The notes: generated by a model from the letters alone, not told the origin. Positions 31,137-40,753 are shown, numbered from the stretch's first letter. The stretch is 64,000 bases of DNA from Leptospira wolffii serovar Khorat str. Khorat-H2 (GCF_000306115.2 NZ_AKWX02000007.1:186001-250000), one strand, 5' to 3'. Program-made: numbers and translations.

Positions 31137-32948
31137 ATGCAAACGATAAGAATAGGAATCGTAATCTTAAGTTTTATTACATTCATTCATCCCGGATCTC
31201 TTCTCGCTCAATTCTATACGAGCAAGGGAATCCAGAATAACGCTGGAGAAAAGAACGCCGAGTGGAAGGTGCAGGAAGGATTCACCCTTATCGAAGACGC
31301 GGGAAACTTCACCACTCCGGTAAGCGTCGCATTGCTTAAGAATCCGGGAAAATCGACGGAGGACGTTCTATACGTCGTGAGCGAGTTGAGAGGAGGGATT
31401 CGAGCGAGGCTTAGAAACGGAAACGTAATACAGATCGGAGAGGACGAGGATATATCCAAGCCTAGAAAAGAACTTCCCGATTTTCAAGGAGAGATGGGGC
31501 AAACGGGAGCCTGCTTTACTCCTGACGATAAGACTCTTTATACTACCGCAGTTTACCAACAAGGTTGGGGGAGAAGTAATAAGATCACTAAGTGGCGCTC
31601 TGTAGGAACTCGTCCTTGGACTAAGATTGAAAAAGTCGAGGTCTTCGACGCTCCTTTCCGCGGAGATACTGCTGGCTTAGCGCATCAGATCGGCCACTGC
31701 TTCGTGGATTCCAATTATCATATTTGGGTCGGGACCGGAGACGGTCAATCTTGGACAAGTTCTCATAAGAAGGATAGCAGTAACGGAAAGCTACTTCGTT
31801 TAAAATCGGATTTCTCCCAGGTGGAATCCAACCCTTTCTTTACCGGAAAGAAATCCGACCCTCAAGGTTATATCTTCTCTATGGGATTGAGAAATCCTTT
31901 CGCGATCGCTAAGTCGGAAGGTGGAGAGGTTTACGTTGCGGATAATGGACCCGAAATAGATCGTTTGGTAAAGGCGACCAAGGGCACGGATTTTCCCTGG
32001 GATAATACGAATCCTAGCATGACGTATAATAATCTCATGACCTTTCCCAAATCGGTCGGACCGGCGGATATGATCTACGTTCCTAAAAATCATAAATTGG
32101 CCGCTCTGAGAGGGCACCTTGTGATCGCGGCTTCTCATATCACGTCGTTGCTCGCCGTTCCGGTGGACGATAAGAAAGGAGTCGTGGGAGAACCTTGGTG
32201 GGTCATTCTGCCTACGAAATACGAAGAGGAAAGAAGAGCCGATTTTACGGGACTCGCGTTGGGCGATGACTGCATTTATATCTCCCATATACGTATGAGA
32301 AAGGACGGAGGATTATTGCCCGCACCGGTGCTGAAGCTGGTTCCTGGAAGAATCGCCGCCGAAAAGATGAAGTATACGGGAGAACAACTCGTAGAAGTAA
32401 AAGGATGCCGTAGTTGCCATACTTTAGGAGGAGTGGGAAGTAATGTCGCACCGAATCTGGATTCGGTTCATTCCAGATTGAAGGAACAATTCGAAAAAGG
32501 AGAATTCCTAAAGCAGATCTCTGAAATGCAGTCCTACGCTCAAGAACCGGAGCATGAAAAATGGAACGCAGTCAGATCCAAACTCGCCGATCCCAACTTG
32601 GATCCGGATAAGAAGATCGAATTGTATATCTCCTCCAAATTACAGAATCCTAAATTTCTAAACCCCGTTAGCGGCATGCCGAATCTGAGTTTGAACCAGG
32701 AAGAGATAGAATCCTTAAAGGAATTTCTGATAGAGATCTCCGATGGGTCCGTTCGTTACCAAGGACTAGACAAATGGGAATACAGTATCGTAAAGCAATT
32801 CGAACAGAATCCTAGGATTTCCTTGGTGCTTTCCCTTCTCGTCGGGATTTTACTCGGAGTATACGGAAAGAGATTGGGCCCCCTGTTCGGATGGCTATTC
32901 GCTAAGATTTCTTCCCGATTCGGAAGATCCGGAAGCAAAGCTTCTTAA
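31137..32948 (+). CDS. PQQ-type sugar dehydrogenase fused to cytochrome c, membrane-anchored
   Basis: A signal peptide (residues 1-25, ending SLLAQ) is followed by a beta-propeller of the glucose/sorbosone dehydrogenase type (DVLYVVSELRGGIRARL, GLAHQIGHCFVDSNYHIWVG, FSMGLRNPFAIA, EVYVADNGPEIDRL). Next comes a small c-type haem domain with GCRSCHTLGGVGSNVAPNL (CxxCH; Met in SGMPNLS may be the second ligand). A C-terminal helix around ISLVLSLLVGILLGVYG would anchor it. The layout suggests periplasmic sugar or aldehyde oxidation, with electrons passed from PQQ to haem. Whether PQQ is made here is unknown. Its 3' end overlaps the DUF1574 gene by 54 bases. Confidence 0.85.
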   Translation: MQTIRIGIVILSFITFIHPGSLLAQFYTSKGIQNNAGEKNAEWKVQEGFTLIEDAGNFTTPVSVALLKNPGKSTEDVLYVVSELRGGIRARLRNGNVIQIGEDEDISKPRKELPDFQGEMGQTGACFTPDDKTLYTTAVYQQGWGRSNKITKWRSVGTRPWTKIEKVEVFDAPFRGDTAGLAHQIGHCFVDSNYHIWVGTGDGQSWTSSHKKDSSNGKLLRLKSDFSQVESNPFFTGKKSDPQGYIFSMGLRNPFAIAKSEGGEVYVADNGPEIDRLVKATKGTDFPWDNTNPSMTYNNLMTFPKSVGPADMIYVPKNHKLAALRGHLVIAASHITSLLAVPVDDKKGVVGEPWWVILPTKYEEERRADFTGLALGDDCIYISHIRMRKDGGLLPAPVLKLVPGRIAAEKMKYTGEQLVEVKGCRSCHTLGGVGSNVAPNLDSVHSRLKEQFEKGEFLKQISEMQSYAQEPEHEKWNAVRSKLADPNLDPDKKIELYISSKLQNPKFLNPVSGMPNLSLNQEEIESLKEFLIEISDGSVRYQGLDKWEYSIVKQFEQNPRISLVLSLLVGILLGVYGKRLGPLFGWLFAKISSRFGRSGSKAS

Positions 32949-34454
32949 AAAGGATTCAGCGAAATCCCGGCTCGCGATTTCGGAGGCGGAATAGGTAAGA
33001 TGGTGGGGATCCAAAAAGGATTGTTTCCTAGGAAAAAGGTCCCCTTTATCCACGAATTCGTATCCGTCTTCTCCGAGCGTTCGTAGGAAAGATAGATAAC
33101 CTTTATACCATGGGCTTTTATCGTATTCTTTTTTCTCTTTCGGATTTTCGGGAGAATGGATTAAAATTACCCGGATATTTTTTTCCAGAAGATAACGGAC
33201 CCCTTTTTTTAGATAATCCATCTGTGACCAACTTAAGAATTGCTTTCGTTCGGAGAGGATTTTCTTGCCGGTCCTTAGCTTCTTGAATCGGCTCAGAACG
33301 TCTTCGGTATCGTTATTCCTGTATATTCTGAAATTGTAATCCTTGTCGTAATCCGAATCGGACATGGATTCCACCCGGGAATCGTCGAAGCCTGAAATTC
33401 TAGAATAGGAAATGCCTTCCCTGAAATCCGCCCTACAGAAATTTTGCGAGAGTCGGATTCCGTATTCTTCTTTCGATCCGAAGATTCTATCGTCGACTTC
33501 TTTGGAAGAAGCGGTTTTATCGGCCTCGAAGCGAAGAGTCGTTTTAGTAGGAGAATCGGAAAAAGGAATCTCCAGATAATACCAACCCTTCTTCTCGTAT
33601 TTTTTCTCGAACACGATTTCTTCCTTGGGCATAAGCCTGGAAATTCTAAGAGTCGTTCCCGGCTTTTGGATAAATACGCTGTCCTTCCAGACTTGTTTTC
33701 CGATCTCGCAATCGATCTCGAAATTCTTTTTGGTCCATCCTCTTAAATAGATCCCCTCCTTGGGTCGTATTCCAGTATAATAATGGTAGGATCTTCCCCA
33801 GCGGAAGCGGTGCATATACCAAGCCACTATCGGATCGTAAAAGAAACTCCTATAACGCACCGCATAGGAGAGAAATTTCGAAGCGAATACTTCCGCTTCT
33901 GATTTTCCGATATAAAGTATCTCCTTCCATCTTTCCAAAAAGAAACGATCGGGGTATAGAAGTCGATTTTGGTGTCTCGTATGGACCGAATCGGCGAAAA
34001 AATCTTTTTCGTCGTATTGGGCACCGTTAGGATTTTGTTTCAGATATTCCAATTGGAAATCCGCAGGATTTATAATATAAACGATCGCTTTAGGTTTCTT
34101 GGAGGCGATATCCTCCTTATAATAATAGAAATCCGAAGGGGTAAGAGACGGATGTGCGTAGAATTCGGCTCGAATCTTCTTATCGACAGAAAGACTCTCA
34201 TTCACTCTCTCTTCGAATTTTTCAGGAAGCACGGAATAAAGAGCGACGCTGCTTCCCAATAGAAGCACTCCGTTTTCCCGATCTGAGAAACGGATTTCGG
34301 ATCTCTTTCTTAGAAAATTATACCAGGGAGAAGTATCCCATTCCAATTCGTTGGGTATTCTAAATAGAATCTCGGGAAAAAGGAAGCGGTCCAGAAATAG
34401 GAATATGGATAAAGAGAAGAATACTGTGAGTATGATTTTTACCCGGATTCGCAT
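32895..34454 (-). CDS. DUF1574 family protein, SGNH-hydrolase-like
   Basis: The 519-residue product has one N-terminal membrane helix (residues 6-25, ILTVFFSLSIFLFLDRFLF), then GVLLLGSSVALYSVLP, which resembles block I of SGNH/GDSL hydrolases, and near the end FLDPHHLTYSASEIA, a block V-like DxxH. The middle 200 residues form a beta-rich insert. I connect it to DUF1574, a group I know mainly from leptospires; AlgX/DltD-type acyl transfer on surface polysaccharide is a possible role. It is next to glycosyl-transfer genes. The 54-base convergent overlap with the dehydrogenase gene is unusually long. Confidence 0.7.
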   Translation of the reverse strand: MRIRVKIILTVFFSLSIFLFLDRFLFPEILFRIPNELEWDTSPWYNFLRKRSEIRFSDRENGVLLLGSSVALYSVLPEKFEERVNESLSVDKKIRAEFYAHPSLTPSDFYYYKEDIASKKPKAIVYIINPADFQLEYLKQNPNGAQYDEKDFFADSVHTRHQNRLLYPDRFFLERWKEILYIGKSEAEVFASKFLSYAVRYRSFFYDPIVAWYMHRFRWGRSYHYYTGIRPKEGIYLRGWTKKNFEIDCEIGKQVWKDSVFIQKPGTTLRISRLMPKEEIVFEKKYEKKGWYYLEIPFSDSPTKTTLRFEADKTASSKEVDDRIFGSKEEYGIRLSQNFCRADFREGISYSRISGFDDSRVESMSDSDYDKDYNFRIYRNNDTEDVLSRFKKLRTGKKILSERKQFLSWSQMDYLKKGVRYLLEKNIRVILIHSPENPKEKKEYDKSPWYKGYLSFLRTLGEDGYEFVDKGDLFPRKQSFLDPHHLTYSASEIASRDFAESFLRSFASGSSESGRNLSE

Positions 34455-34470
34455 GCGATCTTATAAGAGA

Positions 34471-34482
34471 CGGAAGCTTCCG
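34471..34482. promoter_or_regulatory. perfect palindrome before the DUF1574 gene
   Basis: CGGAAGCTTCCG is a perfect 12-base palindrome 17 bases upstream of the DUF1574 start (34454). The position is that of a repressor site or a 5'-leader hairpin. The regulator is unknown. Confidence 0.3.
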
Positions 34483-34621
34483 GCGCCTAGGATCGGACCG
34501 AAGTCGGATCTGTCGAATCATCCTTACGGTAATTATATGAATTCTATCGATTCGGATTTGGTAGAATCGTAATATAGAATCACGAGATCGTAATCATCCG
34601 AAAGAATCCGGACTAAGAAAT

Positions 34622-37150
34622 TTATACCCGGTAGAATTCCAGGTTTTCCCGCAACGGTTCGGGTAGACTTCCTAAGGCGTTGATATATTTCTTATAACGG
34701 TTTTCTAATTCGGTGAATTTACGGGTACGAATATTGATGAAACGGTTATTGATTTCCGCGAATGCGGGCATCTTGGCCACTTTTTCCCGAATCTGACGGG
34801 AGAAGGGGATATGTCTGTAGAATATGCTTCGGACCACCCGGTTCAATCTTTGGACTCCTTCCGCTTCATACTTGATCCACATCTGGTAGTCGTTCGCGAA
34901 AATATCCCTCTCGTTTCGGAAGCGTTTGAATTCCGCTGCGAGCTTCTCCTTGATTTCGATGGAGAGATCCTTATTCTTCTTATAGAATTGAACATAGTCC
35001 ATATAATCCGCGGTGATGGACGGGTTACCCACGTTATTCCATTCCGGACCCAGAATACTCTTGCATAATTCCCAACGGAACGCGGCGAACGCGTCGATGA
35101 GCAAGGACTTCAGGTCTCCTTGCACGAAGATAGGAAGCACGATTCTGCCTCGGCTTTCCTTGGAACCGGAACCTCGATGTATGGAGAGTTCCTGCCACAT
35201 CATGATCTTACTTCCTATCGAGGGCACTATGACGAAATCCGGGATCACCGCTTTCTGGATGAATTCCTTATTGATTCCCATCTCCGGATTATTATAGATC
35301 ACCTCCCGATTGAACACGGAGAAATCCGCGCCGAGAACCGCGTGTATCGCATCCGTGAGCATCTTTTTGGAAACGTAGGCTTTTCCGAGAGGAATTTGAG
35401 AATGGTACTTGGTAAGAATAGGCAGATAGGTAGCCAAGGAACCCGTGGTGAGTCGAACGTTCGCTTCGTACATGGCTCCGAATTCGAATTTCAATCTGGC
35501 TTCCGGATTGTCTATATCGGGAGGTAGATCGGACTCTTTCTTATAAACCGCGTTGCGGTTGTCCATCTTGACCTTATCGAAAAAGTTTTGTCCAAGCTCG
35601 TCCAAGGAGGTCGGAGTCTCTCTGCGATAGATTTTTTCCAACCATTCGGTTCCGTAATGGATCGGAATATCCGAAACGCTGGTGATTGCATCCTTATAAG
35701 TGGACATGAATACCAATTGGGAATCGTCGAGCATTGTCTCGTCGAAATGACCGTATTTCAGCATCAGTTCCACGGGCTTAGGCACGTTCTTGTTGCTGTT
35801 AATGTATTTCTGGAAGCAGGCAGCGTAAATATCAAAGTAGGTTTTTGTAATGGACCTACGAAGTTTTCTGGTATCGTTATCGGAATCCAAAGGATTCTTG
35901 AGGGATTTCAGTTTTACCATCATCGCGGAGAATTCCTTGATGGCGTCTCCTCCTAGTCCGGAGAATTGAATGATGGTCGAGGCTGAATTGGCTAATTCCT
36001 TACGGATAGCGGTTGCGTCCGCCGAGGAATCCACTGAGATTCCTCCGTTATTGGAGGCGGCAGCCGGAGCGCTGGATTCGAATTTTTTAGCGAGTCCCGC
36101 CGTTTTTTCTAAGAAGGCCTTGGTGTTCGGGGAAGGATTCGGCAGCGCGGATCCGAATAAGGATTGGTGACCGGCGAGTGCTCTTTCGATTTTTTGGGCG
36201 ACGATCTGGAGGATGGGAACTACGAATTCGGGAGGAGCGGTAGCGTATCCATTAGCCGTCATATCAAGAATCAGGTAATATTTTTCAGTGAGACTTTCCG
36301 GTCCGCCTACGAGCAAACGAAACGCCTCATCCACTTCTTCTAGTAATCCCTGGGAGGTTCCGGTAAGATCGCTTTGCACTTTCCCTAATTTTTCGCAGGC
36401 ATAGGAAACCATACTCGGATCGGATGCGAACAGTTGAGCGAGCAAATTCGGATCGGCGAGAATAATCTTACGAACGAAATTGAATTCTCCGTCTTGGAAT
36501 TCGATTTCTTCCGGATAGTATTTTCCCAACTGTTGGGAATGATCTTCGTCCACATAAATGGAAGTCGGTCTTTCCGGAAGGATTCCTCCGTTGTCGAAGA
36601 AATGTTTCAGATTCTCCCTAGAAAGTCGCAGAACCGGGTCCACGATTTCGGCGCTAGGTTCCGCGATCGGTTGACCGGGTTTGATATCCGGAAACACGCT
36701 CGGATTGAATTGGTAATATAACAGGGAGAGGTTATCGTTCGTCCTTGCCATGTCGGAAGCGATCTTTCTGAGCTGGTTCGTTTTTTTGAATAACTCCGTG
36801 ATTTCCCGAACTAAGGAACGCCCCACCATGATTCCCAGGGAACTCCTTGCGGCAAGAGAGCGACCTACGGTAGCCTGCGACATGACATAAGTGGAAAGAA
36901 CGCAGTCCTGTTCCGCAAGTATCGTATAAGGATAGCGCCCGGTCGTGAAGAGTGCGGTGGCTCCCGGAGTGAGATTGGCTCCGGAAAGTTTGAATAACTC
37001 CAGTTTTCTACCGCCCGGAGCCTCGCCGATATATTTCAACGCTCCGCTATGCAAAACATTTAGAGAGTTGGCCGGAGAACCTTCGGAAAATAGGACGCTG
37101 CCTGCTTTGACGGAGACTTTTTGATTGGGTACGCTTGTATCTAATGCCAT
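34622..37150 (-). CDS. large cyclic-nucleotide-binding-domain protein
   Basis: An 842-residue cytoplasmic protein. Residues 10-125 form a cNMP-binding (CRP-like) beta-roll: [29 protein letters not shown] and [13 protein letters not shown]. The phosphate-binding cassette is not clearly canonical. No DNA-binding helix-turn-helix follows. The remaining 700 residues are largely helical, with conserved-looking patches [36 protein letters not shown] and [22 protein letters not shown] recognise no domain in them. There is no signal peptide or membrane helix. It is a likely effector of cAMP or of another ligand made by the organism's many cyclases, but this is inference. It stands alone and diverges from the NamZ-like gene. 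Confidence 0.75.
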   Translation of the reverse strand: MALDTSVPNQKVSVKAGSVLFSEGSPANSLNVLHSGALKYIGEAPGGRKLELFKLSGANLTPGATALFTTGRYPYTILAEQDCVLSTYVMSQATVGRSLAARSSLGIMVGRSLVREITELFKKTNQLRKIASDMARTNDNLSLLYYQFNPSVFPDIKPGQPIAEPSAEIVDPVLRLSRENLKHFFDNGGILPERPTSIYVDEDHSQQLGKYYPEEIEFQDGEFNFVRKIILADPNLLAQLFASDPSMVSYACEKLGKVQSDLTGTSQGLLEEVDEAFRLLVGGPESLTEKYYLILDMTANGYATAPPEFVVPILQIVAQKIERALAGHQSLFGSALPNPSPNTKAFLEKTAGLAKKFESSAPAAASNNGGISVDSSADATAIRKELANSASTIIQFSGLGGDAIKEFSAMMVKLKSLKNPLDSDNDTRKLRRSITKTYFDIYAACFQKYINSNKNVPKPVELMLKYGHFDETMLDDSQLVFMSTYKDAITSVSDIPIHYGTEWLEKIYRRETPTSLDELGQNFFDKVKMDNRNAVYKKESDLPPDIDNPEARLKFEFGAMYEANVRLTTGSLATYLPILTKYHSQIPLGKAYVSKKMLTDAIHAVLGADFSVFNREVIYNNPEMGINKEFIQKAVIPDFVIVPSIGSKIMMWQELSIHRGSGSKESRGRIVLPIFVQGDLKSLLIDAFAAFRWELCKSILGPEWNNVGNPSITADYMDYVQFYKKNKDLSIEIKEKLAAEFKRFRNERDIFANDYQMWIKYEAEGVQRLNRVVRSIFYRHIPFSRQIREKVAKMPAFAEINNRFINIRTRKFTELENRYKKYINALGSLPEPLRENLEFYRV

Positions 37151-37292
37151 ACGATCGCTATCTGGGGCAAATTAAGAAGAAAACTATCCTTCGTCGATAA
37201 GGGAAACTCTTTTTCTAAGCTTTCCGCCAAAAACGGACTTCGGAAATCTTTGCGAAAAACTATGGCGGCTTCCTCTTTTGTGTCTTGCTTGA

Positions 37293-37311
37293 CTCGCGGA
37301 AGATCCGCGAG
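37293..37311 (+). promoter_or_regulatory. 8-base-pair hairpin in the leader of the NamZ-like gene
   Basis: CTCGCGGA (37293-37300) and TCCGCGAG (37304-37311) pair perfectly around AGA and end 17 bases before the ATG at 37329. A TTGACT lies partly inside it. No T tract follows, so it is not a terminator; an operator or leader RNA hairpin near the ribosome site is more likely. Confidence 0.45.
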
Positions 37312-37328
37312 AAAACTCCAAAATCAAA

Positions 37329-38465
37329 ATGAAGAAAACGGACTCTCTCTTCGGGGGCGCATCCATAGGAATGCTTACCAACCAAAGCGCCTACGGTTGG
37401 AACCACGACTACCATTTCCGAAGCATCCAGAAAAAATACGGACTAAAGAAACTCTTTCTTCCGGAGCATGGGCTCTTCGCGGAGTTGCAAGACCAAATTT
37501 CCGGGTCCGGACTTTTGTACGATTTGGGAGAAACGGAAATATTGAATCTCTACGGAGATACCGAGTCCAGCCTCGTTCCCAACGAATCCGCTCTATCCGG
37601 GTTGGACGTTCTATTCATCGATATCAGAGACGTAGGGGCCCGTTATTATACCTTTCTGACTAGTGCGCTTTACGCGATGCAGGCGGCCGATGCGATCTCC
37701 CGTTCCGGCAAAGGAAAAATCAAGATCGTCGTGGCGGATTCTCCGAACCCGGCCGGAAAAAAAATGGAAGGAACTCCTCTGGAGACCGAATACGCCTCGT
37801 TTGTAGGAGTGCAAGGGACCTTGCACAGACACGGCCTTTCCACAGGAGCTCTGTTGGAATATTATAAGGATCGCTTTTCCTTGGATTTGGAATTGAAGCG
37901 GTGGAAGATTTATCCGAAAAAATTCGATCCATTCCTTTGGGTTCCTCCTTCTCCGAATATTCCGGCCTTGACCACTTGTTTCGTTTATTCCGGACTCTGT
38001 CTTCTGGAAGGAACGAACCTATCCGAAGGAAGAGGCACCACTCGTCCCTTCGAAACTTTCGGCGCTCCTTATATAAACGATCTGGATCGGAACTTGTTGG
38101 ATAAGTTGGAGGAGAAGCAGAAAGGAAACTTCAGATTACGTCCTCTGAAATACATGCCCACCTTCCATAAGCACGCGGGAAAAATATGCGGCGGATACCA
38201 AATCCTATTGGATCGACCTAAAAAATTCCATAGTCTTTTATTCGGTCTGCATTTCCTAAGAACGATCCGGGAAACGTATCCCGAGGATTTCGAGTTCCTA
38301 CAAGGACCTTACGAATTCCGGTCCGATCTGCCTGCGATCCAACTTTTGGTAGGAGATAAGTTCCTACTGGAATATTTGGACGGAAAAAGAAGTTATTCCG
38401 AAATCCGGGATTATACGGAAGAGGCGGAGAGAAAGTGGGAGAAGGACACTTCTTCCTATAGATAG
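37329..38465 (+). CDS. DUF1343 / NamZ-type exo-beta-N-acetylmuramidase homologue
   Basis: The 378-residue protein shows the DUF1343 pattern: [45 protein letters not shown], and [20 protein letters not shown] with the C-terminal domain after it. The characterised Bacillus enzyme NamZ removes terminal MurNAc from muropeptides outside the cell. Here the coding frame begins inside the domain: a stop codon lies 39 bases upstream in frame, so no signal peptide can be added. It may act in the cytoplasm on recycled wall fragments. A leader hairpin precedes it. Confidence 0.85.
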   Translation: MKKTDSLFGGASIGMLTNQSAYGWNHDYHFRSIQKKYGLKKLFLPEHGLFAELQDQISGSGLLYDLGETEILNLYGDTESSLVPNESALSGLDVLFIDIRDVGARYYTFLTSALYAMQAADAISRSGKGKIKIVVADSPNPAGKKMEGTPLETEYASFVGVQGTLHRHGLSTGALLEYYKDRFSLDLELKRWKIYPKKFDPFLWVPPSPNIPALTTCFVYSGLCLLEGTNLSEGRGTTRPFETFGAPYINDLDRNLLDKLEEKQKGNFRLRPLKYMPTFHKHAGKICGGYQILLDRPKKFHSLLFGLHFLRTIRETYPEDFEFLQGPYEFRSDLPAIQLLVGDKFLLEYLDGKRSYSEIRDYTEEAERKWEKDTSSYR

Positions 38466-38515
38466 ACTCGGCGCTTAAGGAAGAATAGGAACCTTCCGAT
38501 CGAAACCGGTTTCTT

Positions 38516-38755
38516 TTAACCGATGGGAAGATTCTCGAATTCTTTCTTTAGTTTTTGCAGATCTCCCAATAAATCCGTAGGGCTAGGTTTTACATTCTTA
38601 GCCAATTGTAGAGCGTTTCCGATCAGATCCAGGATCAGTTTTCTTTCGGTAACTGCGCGCACCTTGGGCATATCTCTCCAATCCTTTTTAAAGAGACTAG
38701 CCTTATCGTCCACTATGGCTACGATTCGATTCAGAGCCTGGATTTCTTCGTTCAT
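38516..38755 (-). CDS. small hypothetical protein
   Basis: A 79-residue protein, mostly helical and charged, with no membrane segment (LNRIVAIVDDKASLFKKDW ... DLQKLKKEFENLPIG). I recognise no family. It follows the 38766-39362 gene on the same strand after 10 bases and is probably cotranscribed with it; it ends 50 bases from the convergent NamZ-like gene. Confidence 0.5.
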   Translation of the reverse strand: MNEEIQALNRIVAIVDDKASLFKKDWRDMPKVRAVTERKLILDLIGNALQLAKNVKPSPTDLLGDLQKLKKEFENLPIG

Positions 38756-38765
38756 TTCATTTCCC

Positions 38766-39362
38766 TCAGAAGTTTTGTATCTCCAAAGAAATCGATTTGC
38801 GATCCTTAGAGACCTGCATTTCCATTCTTCTCTGCTTTTCCTTTTGAAAGGCTTTCGTAATATTATTCCACATGGATTTCTGAGCGACCTTGCATTCGGG
38901 AGGAAGGGCGGCTTGTTTGGACTCGTCGGGAGAATAACGAAAATACTCCGTGCTTCCCGGTTCGATCCTTCTCTCCGAAAAATGTAGGACCTCCGACAAA
39001 CAATTCAGTCCGTCTCCGGCGGAGATCCTAAGGCTCAGGGATTCTTCCTTGGAAGGAAATTCGCGAGAAACCTTACCTTGGTTTTTTGCGAATAGAAAGA
39101 ATACGGGTAAATCCTTACCCGCCTCTCGGCTGGAAGTAACCCTAAGTTGGAGTTCTTCCCAAGGAACTTCCTTGGATTCGGTTTGTCCCGTGAAGGCGAG
39201 GGGGTTTAGTAGTCTTGCGACCACCGCGAAAATGAAAAGTAGAAGGATCACATCGAAGAACAGAATCAGTTTGGATCGATTCTTGCTTTTACCGGCTTCC
39301 CTGGATTTTTTCAGGAATTCCTGGAACTCTTCGGGAGAGCGAGAATGATAACCTTTGCTCAT
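38766..39362 (-). CDS. hypothetical protein with one membrane helix
   Basis: The 198-residue product has a basic cytoplasmic head (about 30 residues, rich in Lys and Ser), one hydrophobic helix (residues 32-50, LILFFDVILLLFIFAVVA) and an outer part of beta character (LQLRVTSSREAG, LSLRISAGDGLNCL) with two Cys that could pair. I know no family for it. The layout is that of an anchored periplasmic protein. A small gene follows after 10 bases. It diverges from the CDGSH gene with a 224-base gap. Confidence 0.6.
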   Translation of the reverse strand: MSKGYHSRSPEEFQEFLKKSREAGKSKNRSKLILFFDVILLLFIFAVVARLLNPLAFTGQTESKEVPWEELQLRVTSSREAGKDLPVFFLFAKNQGKVSREFPSKEESLSLRISAGDGLNCLSEVLHFSERRIEPGSTEYFRYSPDESKQAALPPECKVAQKSMWNNITKAFQKEKQRRMEMQVSKDRKSISLEIQNF

Positions 39363-39556
39363 CGATACTACCTAATTGGTTACGGGGATTTTTCGGAGAA
39401 AATCGATCCGCTATGGCTAAGAATAGAACGAAGCAGTACAGAAAGCAAGCATTCCGATGTGGTATTTTCCATCTTCCTTAGAGTAAAAAGAATATTTCCT
39501 TTTATTTATTTTCCATCCGTGTAGGATGTTCCCGAATTCGCATTAGGCATAAAACG

Positions 39557-39566
39557 CTAAGCTTAG
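39557..39566. promoter_or_regulatory. 10-base palindrome before the CDGSH gene
   Basis: CTAAGCTTAG is a perfect palindrome 20 bases before the ATG at 39587. A very purine-rich ribosome site (GAGGGGGG, about 39574-39581) follows it. It may be an operator in the divergent region; there is no other support. Confidence 0.25.
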
Positions 39567-39586
39567 GAAAATAGAGGGGGGAAAGT

Positions 39587-40213
39587 ATGGAAACAGTTCC
39601 GGGTAAGGACGCGACCATTCTATTCGAGGGAAAGAAGTGCATTCATTCTCGCCATTGCGTCCTGGATCGGCCCGACGTATTCGTTCCGAATGTGGAAGGA
39701 GAATGGATTTATCCGGATAAAGCTAGCGTGGAGGAAATACGGGCTCTGGCTCAGAATTGTCCTTCCGGCGCCATCCAATTCAAACCGGTGGATCCTAGTT
39801 ACGCCGAGATCGCACCTTTCGTAAACGTGGTTCGTATCCGAGAAAACGGACCCCTCGCGTTTCATGCAGATATGGAATTAGTAGGAAGTCCTTCCGGATT
39901 TCGATTCACACTTTGTAGATGCGGCGCTTCCAATAATAAACCCTTTTGCGATGCAAGCCATGTGGGGATAGGATTTAAGGCCACCGGAGAGCCGGAGTCT
40001 CTGGATGCGAAACCGTTGGAGAATCGGAACGGAAAATTAAGGATCAAGCCCGCTCTAAACGGTCCATTGCATGTAACGGGCAATCTGGAAATCTGTGCAG
40101 GAACGGGGAGGGTTACGAATCGTACCACGGACACTTATTTGTGTCGTTGCGGCGGATCCTCCAATAAACCCTATTGCGACGGAACCCATAAAACGAACGG
40201 ATTCAAATCCTAG
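39587..40213 (+). CDS. ferredoxin-like plus double CDGSH iron-sulfur protein
   Basis: Three parts can be seen in 208 residues. The N-terminal 65 residues match the divergent 4Fe-4S mono-cluster domain (Fer4_19), with Cys18, Cys24 and Cys58 (KCIHSRHC, NCPSGAI). Then come two CDGSH 2Fe-2S motifs: Cys110, Cys112, Cys121, His125 (CRCGASNNKPFCDASH) and Cys186, Cys188, Cys197, His201 (CRCGGSSNKPYCDGTH). Each has the expected three Cys and one His. Such proteins carry electrons or clusters in the cytoplasm; the exact role is unknown. The strong ribosome site suggests good expression. The gene stands alone. Confidence 0.9.
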   Translation: METVPGKDATILFEGKKCIHSRHCVLDRPDVFVPNVEGEWIYPDKASVEEIRALAQNCPSGAIQFKPVDPSYAEIAPFVNVVRIRENGPLAFHADMELVGSPSGFRFTLCRCGASNNKPFCDASHVGIGFKATGEPESLDAKPLENRNGKLRIKPALNGPLHVTGNLEICAGTGRVTNRTTDTYLCRCGGSSNKPYCDGTHKTNGFKS

Positions 40214-40261
40214 GTTCGGAAAGAATATTAGAATTTTAAAAATTAGCTTTTCGAAAAAAAA

Positions 40262-40753
40262 TTATCGGTCGCCTACTGATTTGCGGAATCGGATATAGAA
40301 CGGATCGAAACCCATCTTTTTCCAAAATTCGACCGCGCCTTCGTTCCGGGTTACTGCTCTGAGTTCCACCGCCTGGATTCCGTTTTCCTTGGCCCAACGA
40401 AAGGTCTCCTCGACGAGAGGCCTCATGAAACCGGACTTCCTTTTTCCTTGCTTGGTGACTGCGAGGTCTATGAAAAGATTCTTCTCCTCTTCTAGATAGG
40501 GTTTCTCTTCCACTCTTGCGATTAGAATGGAAACGAGTTCCTCCTCCAGAAAGCCTCCGATAAAAACGATTTTTTCCGTGCCCCTTAGCTTTAAATAGAT
40601 ATCCACCATCTTAGTGGCGGCTCTAGGGCGGACTCTAAAAATTCCGTCCAAAGGAAGTTGATTCAGCATCCTAAAGAATTGGTTCACAATTTCTATGGTT
40701 TCTTCCCTATGTTCGGGAAGAATGGGACGTACCGTAAACGAGGGATTTTGCAT
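40262..40753 (-). CDS. GNAT-family N-acetyltransferase
   Basis: The 163-residue protein starts FTVRPILPEHREETIEIVNQF, has a central IVFIGGFLEEELVSILIARV sheet, DLAVTKQGKRKSGFMRPLVEE as motif A with a GKRKSG acetyl-CoA loop, and VELRAVTRNEGAVEFWKKMGF as motif B. It is a regular GNAT fold of unknown substrate. It is a single gene, 49 bases after the CDGSH gene in convergent orientation. Confidence 0.85.
   Translation of the reverse strand: MQNPSFTVRPILPEHREETIEIVNQFFRMLNQLPLDGIFRVRPRAATKMVDIYLKLRGTEKIVFIGGFLEEELVSILIARVEEKPYLEEEKNLFIDLAVTKQGKRKSGFMRPLVEETFRWAKENGIQAVELRAVTRNEGAVEFWKKMGFDPFYIRFRKSVGDR

Noticed and set aside
34811..36721. Series of plus-strand open frames opposite the cNMP-binding gene
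   Set aside because: They are antisense shadows with no domain, while the minus frame is continuous for 842 codons.
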